19,784 nt of DNA, taken from assembly GCA_036518215.1 (NCBI GenBank), contig DATDNP010000161.1, positions 1-19,784 on the forward strand, written 5' to 3'. The notes beneath the pieces are model-generated. The model did not search any database. It was not told the origin of the DNA and saw only the letters and a program-made list of their open reading frames with translations. This document shows, in pieces, positions 14,896-19,784 of this stretch. This stretch comes from CF-39 sp036518215 (GTDB lineage Bacteria; Chloroflexota; Limnocylindria; P2-11E). A program made the position numbers and the translations under genes. The number at the start of each line of letters is the position of its first letter. The stretch's first letter is position 1.

Positions 14896-15695
14896 CGCCG
14901 GCCCGCTTCGCGCAGGGAGGCGACGAACGCGCGGAGGCCGTCCGCTCCGCCGCGCGTCACGGCGTCGATCGCAGCGCTCCCGACGACGGCCGCGTCGGCG
15001 ATACCGCGCAGCGCGCGCACGTGCTCGGGCGAAGAGATGCCGAAGCCGACGGCGACGGGCAGCGTCGTGTGCCGGCGCACACGCGCGACGAGGTCGCCGA
15101 CCTCCGCGCCGAGGGTCGTGCGCGCACCGGTGACGCCGGTGAGCGAGACGCAGTACACGAAGCCGCGCGCGCGCGGGAGGAGCGCGGCGAGCCGATCCTC
15201 CGTCGTCGTCGGGGCGTAGAGGTCGATCCGCGCGAGATCGACCTGCGCGAATGCCGCGTCGAGCTCGCCGCTCTCCTCCGCCGGCATGTCCGGCACGATG
15301 ATGCCGGCGAGACCGGCGTCGGCGAGGTCGCGCGCGAGCCTCGCGTATCCGCGCTGGAAGAACGGGTTCGTGTACCCCATAAGCAGCACCGGGATCTCGC
15401 GCTCGCGAACGAGCGCCGCGCCCTCGCGGATGCAATCGTCGAGGGTCGTGCCGTTGCGAAGGGCGACGTCGCTCGCGCGCTGCACGGTCGTGCCATCCGC
15501 GAGCGGGTCGCTGAAGGGCACGCCAAGCTCGATGATGTCGGCGCCGCCATCGACGGCGGCGAGCGCGAGCCCCGCGGCCGCGTCGCGATCGGGATACCCG
15601 ACCGTCAGGTAGACGGCGATCGCGAGGCGACGCTCCTCGCGCGAACGCGCGAGCGCGCGCGCGATCCGTTCACGGCCGGTGAGCGTGCCCGTCAC
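14892..15695 (-). CDS. trpA: Tryptophan synthase alpha subunit
   Basis: 267 residues. It cleaves indole-3-glycerol phosphate and passes indole to the TrpB tunnel. Motifs: VYLTVGYPD, DIIELGVPFSDPLADGTTVQ with the two catalytic acids (Glu about 56, Asp about 67), LMGYTNPFFQRG, IIVPDMPAEES, VYCVSLTGVTGAR and VAVGFGISSPEHV with VVGSAAID. The chosen GTG at 15693-15695 overlaps the trpB stop as GTGA; GTG 15698 would add one residue. The open frame up to 15755 is antisense noise inside trpB. Confidence 0.96.
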   Translation of the reverse strand: MTGTLTGRERIARALARSREERRLAIAVYLTVGYPDRDAAAGLALAAVDGGADIIELGVPFSDPLADGTTVQRASDVALRNGTTLDDCIREGAALVREREIPVLLMGYTNPFFQRGYARLARDLADAGLAGIIVPDMPAEESGELDAAFAQVDLARIDLYAPTTTEDRLAALLPRARGFVYCVSLTGVTGARTTLGAEVGDLVARVRRHTTLPVAVGFGISSPEHVRALRGIADAAVVGSAAIDAVTRGGADGLRAFVASLREAGRR

Positions 15696-16870
15696 CACGT
15701 CTTCGCGCGCTCCATGACGGTGTCGAGGTCCTTGTCGCCGCGGCCCGAGAGGCACACGAGCACGTCGAGCTCGTGCCCGTACCGCTCCGCGATGTGCGTC
15801 AGGTCGGCGATCGCGTGCGACGACTCGAGCGCCGGGATGATCCCCTCCGTGCGCGAGAGGAGCCGGAATCCCTCGAGGGCCTCATCGTCGGTCCGCGAGA
15901 CGTACTCGACGCGGCCGATCGACGCGAGATACGCGTGCTCGGGACCGACGCCGGGATAGTCCAGACCGGCCGAGACGGAGTGTGTCTCGCGGATCTGGCC
16001 GGCGTCGTCCTGCAGCACGAACGAGCGCGTCCCGTGGAGCACGCCCTCGCGCCCGCCGACGATCGACGCCGCGTGCTTGCCGGTCTCGATGCCGAGCCCG
16101 CCCGCCTCGACGCCGCGAAGCTTCACGCCCTCATCGGGAACGAACGGCGCGAACATGCCGATCGCGTTCGATCCGCCGCCGACACACGCGACGACGAGGT
16201 CGGGCAGCTTCCCGACGCGCTCGAGATGCTGCGCGCGAGCCTCGCGCCCGATGACCGACTGCAGCTCACGCACCATCGCCGGGTACGGATGCGGCCCGAT
16301 CGCGGAGCCGAGCAGGTAGTACGTCGTGCGAACGTTCGTGACCCAGTCCCGGATCGCCTCGTTCACGGCGTCCTTCAGCGTGCGGCTGCCCGCGTCGACC
16401 TCGCGCACCTCCGCACCGAGGAGACGCATGCGGAAGACGTTCGGGTGCTGCCGCCGCACGTCCTCGGTGCCCATGTACACGACACACTCGAGGCCGAGGA
16501 GCGCGCAGGCGGCGGCCGTCGCGACGCCGTGCTGTCCCGCGCCCGTCTCCGCGACGATGCGCCGCTTCCCCATGCGCTTCGCGAGCAGCGCCTGCCCGAT
16601 CGCGTTGTTGATCTTGTGCGCTCCCGTGTGCGCGAGGTCCTCGCGCTTCAGCATCACCCGGCGCAGTCCGACCGCGTCCGCGAGCCGCGACGCGTCCGTG
16701 AGCGCCGTCGGACGGCCGACCCATTCGTGCAGCAGCCGATCGAGCTCGTGCGAGAACGCCTCGTCGCGCATCGCGTCGTCGAACGCGCGCTCGAGCTCGG
16801 CGACCGCGGGCATGAGCGTCTCGGGCATGTACTGACCGCCGAAGCGTCCGTACCGACCGCGCTCGCTCAT
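15692..16870 (-). CDS. trpB: Tryptophan synthase beta subunit
   Basis: 392 residues, a standard TrpB1-type enzyme that condenses indole with serine using PLP. Seen: GRFGGQYMPETL at the N-terminus, LKREDLAHTGAHKINNAIGQ with the PLP lysine (about 86), AETGAGQHGVATA with the catalytic Glu (about 108), PNVFRMRLLGAEV, VACVGGGSNAIGMF (phosphate loop), GVEAGGLGI and SAGLDYPGVGPEHAYL. ATG 16870 overlaps the trpC stop (ATGA). No trpF lies between trpC and trpB. Confidence 0.97.
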   Translation of the reverse strand: MSERGRYGRFGGQYMPETLMPAVAELERAFDDAMRDEAFSHELDRLLHEWVGRPTALTDASRLADAVGLRRVMLKREDLAHTGAHKINNAIGQALLAKRMGKRRIVAETGAGQHGVATAAACALLGLECVVYMGTEDVRRQHPNVFRMRLLGAEVREVDAGSRTLKDAVNEAIRDWVTNVRTTYYLLGSAIGPHPYPAMVRELQSVIGREARAQHLERVGKLPDLVVACVGGGSNAIGMFAPFVPDEGVKLRGVEAGGLGIETGKHAASIVGGREGVLHGTRSFVLQDDAGQIRETHSVSAGLDYPGVGPEHAYLASIGRVEYVSRTDDEALEGFRLLSRTEGIIPALESSHAIADLTHIAERYGHELDVLVCLSGRGDKDLDTVMERAKTW

Positions 16871-17751
16871 CTCGTCTTCTCCGGCAGCCCCATCGACTCG
16901 CGGCCCGCGCGTCGGATCGACGCGATGCCGCGGATGAGCGGATTCGGATCCTGCGCGCGCATGAGAGCGGTGCCGATGAGCACGGCGTCGACCCGTTCCG
17001 GCAGCATGCGAACGTCGTCGACGGTCTCGATCCCGGACTCGGCGACGAACACCTGGTCGTCGCGCACGAACGAATGCAGCTCGCGCGCGCGAGAGATGTC
17101 GAGGTCCTTCGGCTGCCGCAGGTTCCGCGCGTTCGCGCCGACGATGATCGCGCCCGATGCCACGGCACGGCCGAATGCCGCTGACTCATGCGCTTCGACC
17201 AGCACGCCCATGTTCAGTTCGCGCGCGCGCTCGATGAACCGTTTCAGCTCCTCATCGGTCAGCGCTTCCGCGATGAGGAGCACGGCGTCAGCACCGACCG
17301 AGCGCGCCTGCGCGATCTGGTACTCCGAGACGATGACGTCCTTGCATAGGATCGGTGTCCCGGGCACCGCGTCGCGAACGGCCGCGAGGTCTTCGAGCGA
17401 CCCTCCCCAGAACAGCGGTTCCGTGAGCACGGAGATGGCCACGGCGCCCGCGGCGGCGTAGCCGCGCGATTGGACCGCCGGGTCGACATCCGTCGTTAGC
17501 ACGCCGAGCGCCGGCGAGACGCGCTTCACCTCGGCGATCACCGCCATGCGGCCCTCACGCTTCGCCATCAGCAGGTCACGCGTGAACGCATCGCCGGGCA
17601 CGTGGGTGCCGGCCGCCATCGTCTGACGCACCTTCCACGCGAGCACGTTGTCGCGCGCGCGCGCTAAGAGCTCGCGCTCGCTCACACGATCGCGTGCCGC
17701 GGCCGTCGCGGCACGCCGGTGCTGGATGACGTCGGCGAGGAAGTCGCTCAT
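16867..17751 (-). CDS. trpC: Indole-3-glycerol-phosphate synthase
   Basis: 294 residues, single-domain TrpC without a fused TrpF. Motifs: VIAEVKRVSPALG (Lys about 76; the usual SPSKG is SPALG), ISVLTEPLFWGGSLEDL, PILCKDVIVSEYQI (catalytic Lys about 137), GADAVLLIAEAL, GVLVEAHES (Glu about 187), IVGANARNLR, VFVAESGI and VLIGTALMRA. It is somewhat longer than the ~260-residue norm, mostly at the N-terminus and a C-terminal tail. ATG 17749-17751 overlaps the trpD stop (ATGA). The larger open frame to 18435 is antisense to trpD coding and not used. Confidence 0.96.
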   Translation of the reverse strand: MSDFLADVIQHRRAATAAARDRVSERELLARARDNVLAWKVRQTMAAGTHVPGDAFTRDLLMAKREGRMAVIAEVKRVSPALGVLTTDVDPAVQSRGYAAAGAVAISVLTEPLFWGGSLEDLAAVRDAVPGTPILCKDVIVSEYQIAQARSVGADAVLLIAEALTDEELKRFIERARELNMGVLVEAHESAAFGRAVASGAIIVGANARNLRQPKDLDISRARELHSFVRDDQVFVAESGIETVDDVRMLPERVDAVLIGTALMRAQDPNPLIRGIASIRRAGRESMGLPEKTR

Positions 17752-18785
17752 GCGCTCGCCGCCTCCGCAGCGCCGAGGCGCTGGCTCGTCGCGATCCAGC
17801 GGTCGAGCCGGTCGCGCGCCGCGCCCGAATCGATCGAGCGCGTCGCGACCGCGACGCCCTCGCGGATCGTCTTCGCGAGCCCCGCGACGTAGCAGGCCGC
17901 GCCCGCGTTCAGCAGCACCGCGGAGCGCGCGCCACCCTGCAGGCCACCGAGGACCTCGCGTGCCATCCGCGCGTTCGTCGCCGCGTCGCCGCCCACGATC
18001 TCCTCGCGCTTCGCGCCGCGGACGCCCGCGTCGTCCGGCGACAGCGTCCCCGCGCGTACGTCGCCTCGCCGAACCTCCCACGTGCGCGTCTCGGCGGACG
18101 GGCTGATCTCGTCGAGACCGTCCGTCCCGTACACGACGAGCGCGTGCTCGACCGCGAGATCTGCGAGCGCCTTCGCCATCGTCTCGCCGATCGCGGCGTT
18201 CGGCACGCCGAGGACGTAGCGCCGGACGCCCGCCGGATTCGCGAGCGGACCGAGCAGGTTGAAGACCGTACGGATGCCGATCTCGCGGCGGACGGGGCCC
18301 GCGTGCCGCATCGCGGGGTGGTACTTCGCGGCGAACATGAAGCCGACGCCGACCTCGCGGACGCACGTCGCGACGCCGTCGGGGCCGAGGTCGATCTTCA
18401 CCCCGAGCGCCTCGAGCACGTCCGCGCTCCCGCACGCGCTCGAAGCGGCGCGGTTGCCGTGCTTCGCGACGCTCGCACCGGCGCCCGCCGCGACGATCGC
18501 GGACAGCGTCGAGATGTTGATGCTGTTCGAGCGGTCGCCGCCCGTTCCGACGACGTCGAGCGCGCCCGCGGGCGCATCGACGTGGATCGCGCGAGCGCGC
18601 ATCGCCGACGCGAAGCCAGCGATCTCCTCCGGCGTCTCGCCGCGGACATGGAGCGCGGCGAGGAGCGCGCCAAGCTGCGCGGGGGTGGCCTCGCCTTCCA
18701 TCACGCTCGTCATCGCCGCCTCGGCCTCGTCGCGTGTCAGGCCGCGGCCGCTCACGACGATCCCGAGGGCCTCACGAGCGTCCAC
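17748..18785 (-). CDS. trpD: Anthranilate phosphoribosyltransferase
   Basis: 345 residues, the typical TrpD length. It transfers phosphoribose from PRPP to anthranilate. Motifs: VVGTGGDRSNSINIST (PRPP-binding GTGGD about 80-84), VAKHGNRAASSACGSADVLEALG (usually KHGNRSVSS), the anthranilate-side block YHPAMRHAGPVRREIGIRTV and NLLGPLANPAG, and the EISPS-type site LDEISPSAETRTWEV. The GTG start at 18783-18785 makes a 14-bp overlap with trpG, longer than the 4-bp overlaps elsewhere in this operon, but the N-terminus fits the family. Confidence 0.96.
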   Translation of the reverse strand: MDAREALGIVVSGRGLTRDEAEAAMTSVMEGEATPAQLGALLAALHVRGETPEEIAGFASAMRARAIHVDAPAGALDVVGTGGDRSNSINISTLSAIVAAGAGASVAKHGNRAASSACGSADVLEALGVKIDLGPDGVATCVREVGVGFMFAAKYHPAMRHAGPVRREIGIRTVFNLLGPLANPAGVRRYVLGVPNAAIGETMAKALADLAVEHALVVYGTDGLDEISPSAETRTWEVRRGDVRAGTLSPDDAGVRGAKREEIVGGDAATNARMAREVLGGLQGGARSAVLLNAGAACYVAGLAKTIREGVAVATRSIDSGAARDRLDRWIATSQRLGAAEAASA

Positions 18786-19347
18786 AGAAGTTCTCCAACA
18801 TGCGCATCCCGTCGGCGGTGAGCACGGATTCAGGGTGGAACTGCACGGCCTCGAGCGGAAGTCGGGTGTGCCGGAGGCCCATGACCACCCCGTCGTCGGC
18901 GCGCGCGCTCACGACGAGCTCGGGCGGCAGGGTCGTCTCGTCGACCATGAGCGAGTGGTACCGGGTCGCTTCTGTCGGAAGGGGCACGCCGCGAAAGAGA
19001 CCCTCGCCGTCGTGCCGCACGAGGCTCGTCTTCCCGTGACGCGCCTCGGGCGCGCGGATGACGCGCGCGCCGAACGCGATCGCCGCACACTGGAGACCGA
19101 GGCACACGCCGAGCGTCGCGATCCCGCGCTCCGGTGCGGCGCGCACGAGCGCCGGCGAGCGCCCGGCGACCTCCGGCCGCCCCGGTCCAGGGGAGATGAC
19201 GAGGCGATCGGGGCGCGCGTCGAGCGCGGTGTCGAGCCGCGGATCGTCCGCGCGCAGGACCTCGACCGTGGCGCCGAGCGCACCGAACGCCTGCGCGAGG
19301 TTGAACGTGAACGAGTCGTAGTTGTCGACGAGGAGCACCCGCGTCAT
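18772..19347 (-). CDS. trpG: Anthranilate synthase glutamine amidotransferase subunit
   Basis: 191 residues, a class I glutamine amidotransferase supplying ammonia to TrpE. Motifs: VLLVDNYDSFTFNLAQ (about 4-19), LVISPGPGRPE, nucleophile LGVCLGLQCAA (Cys about 82) and VQFHPESVLT (His about 171, Glu about 173). The common GHQ of GVCLGHQ is GLQ here. TRYHSLMVDE matches the family's RYHSL. It may also serve PabB, as TrpG/PabA proteins can be shared. ATG 19345-19347 overlaps the trpE stop (ATGA). Confidence 0.97.
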   Translation of the reverse strand: MTRVLLVDNYDSFTFNLAQAFGALGATVEVLRADDPRLDTALDARPDRLVISPGPGRPEVAGRSPALVRAAPERGIATLGVCLGLQCAAIAFGARVIRAPEARHGKTSLVRHDGEGLFRGVPLPTEATRYHSLMVDETTLPPELVVSARADDGVVMGLRHTRLPLEAVQFHPESVLTADGMRMLENFCGRS

Positions 19348-19784
19348 CGCAGCAGCTCCCCGCCGGTCGCGAGCTCGATGGCGCGCAGCAGCGCGCGCGC
19401 CTTCGCGCGCGTCTCCGCCTCCTCCGCCGCCGGGTCGGAATCCGCAACGATGCCGGCGCCCGCCTGGATCCGGCACACACCCTTCGCGATCGTCGCGGTG
19501 CGGATCGTGATGCACGTATCGAGCGCGCCGTCGAAGCCGAGGTAGCCGACCGCGCCGGCGTAGGGCCCGCGCTGGTCCGGCTCGAGCTCGGCGATGCGCT
19601 CCATCGCGCGGATCTTCGGCGCGCCCGAGACCGTTCCCGCGGGAAAGCACGCGCGGAACGCGTCGAGCGCGTCGAGGCCGTTGGCGAGCGCGCCCTCGAC
19701 GACGGAGGTCAGATGCATGACGTGCGAGAAGCGATCGACGCGCATGAGCTCCTTCACGCGCACGGACCCGGGTCGCGAGACGCG
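19344..19784 (-). CDS. trpE: Anthranilate synthase component I, C-terminal part (gene enters from the right edge)
   Basis: About 146 codons of the C-terminal chorismate-binding domain are visible. From RVSRPGSVRV at the edge, motifs follow: VKELMRVDRFSHVMHLTS, FPAGTVSGAPKIRAME (conserved GTVSGAPK), GPYAGAVGYLGFDGALDTCI and AGAGIVADSDPAAEEAET. These place it in the TrpE/PabB family; the adjacent trpG-trpD favours TrpE. The N-terminal part with the tryptophan-binding site, the promoter and any leader or attenuator lie outside the window. Confidence 0.94.
   Translation of the reverse strand, partial: RVSRPGSVRVKELMRVDRFSHVMHLTSVVEGALANGLDALDAFRACFPAGTVSGAPKIRAMERIAELEPDQRGPYAGAVGYLGFDGALDTCITIRTATIAKGVCRIQAGAGIVADSDPAAEEAETRAKARALLRAIELATGGELLR

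Overview
The window is a high-GC (by eye roughly 70%), densely packed bacterial chromosome segment of core metabolism and DNA maintenance, with no rRNA, tRNA, IS element, prophage or CRISPR array visible. Strong GC3 bias, many GTG starts, apparently leaderless genes and a GAAC-N4-GTTC type LexA operator point to a Gram-positive-like or Chloroflexota/Actinomycetota-like lineage. I cannot fix the phylum from sequence alone.

Left part (1-3900, minus strand): the N-terminal two thirds of a DinG-type helicase with a fused DnaQ-like exonuclease domain (cut by the window edge); an intergenic region with two copies of the same perfect 10-bp hairpin; a glutamate dehydrogenase; and a 205-residue protein shaped like the adenylation domain of an ATP-dependent DNA ligase but lacking the nucleophilic lysine. 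A divergent control region (3866-3928) with two LexA-box-like palindromes and a good sigma-70 promoter separates this group from a 76-codon plus-strand ORF. This is the most unusual locus in the window: a candidate SOS-controlled pair, pseudo-ligase plus small basic protein, with a damage-type helicase two genes downstream.

Middle part (4160-12630): a slipin/stomatin plus NfeD membrane protease pair; an alpha/beta hydrolase with a probable Cys nucleophile, coupled to a small split-barrel flavoprotein-like protein; a divergent lipase-maturation-factor homologue; a sulfocyanin-like copper lipoprotein behind a strong bidirectional hairpin; a membrane-anchored C39-like putative cysteine peptidase; and divergently aroA (EPSP synthase) followed by a small zinc-ribbon protein. 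The hydrolase/LMF and C39-like/aroA pairs each start only 17-19 bp apart around a shared symmetric -10 core.

Right part (12428-19784, minus strand): an aromatic amino-acid supraoperon, transcribed trpE-trpG-trpD-trpC-trpB-trpA-aroH-aroF-tyrA-small membrane protein. Most junctions are overlapping stop/start codons. It runs from chorismate to tryptophan, and also contains the DAHP-synthase entry step, chorismate mutase and prephenate dehydrogenase. trpF is absent, trpC running directly into trpB. aroA faces the end of this operon from the opposite strand.
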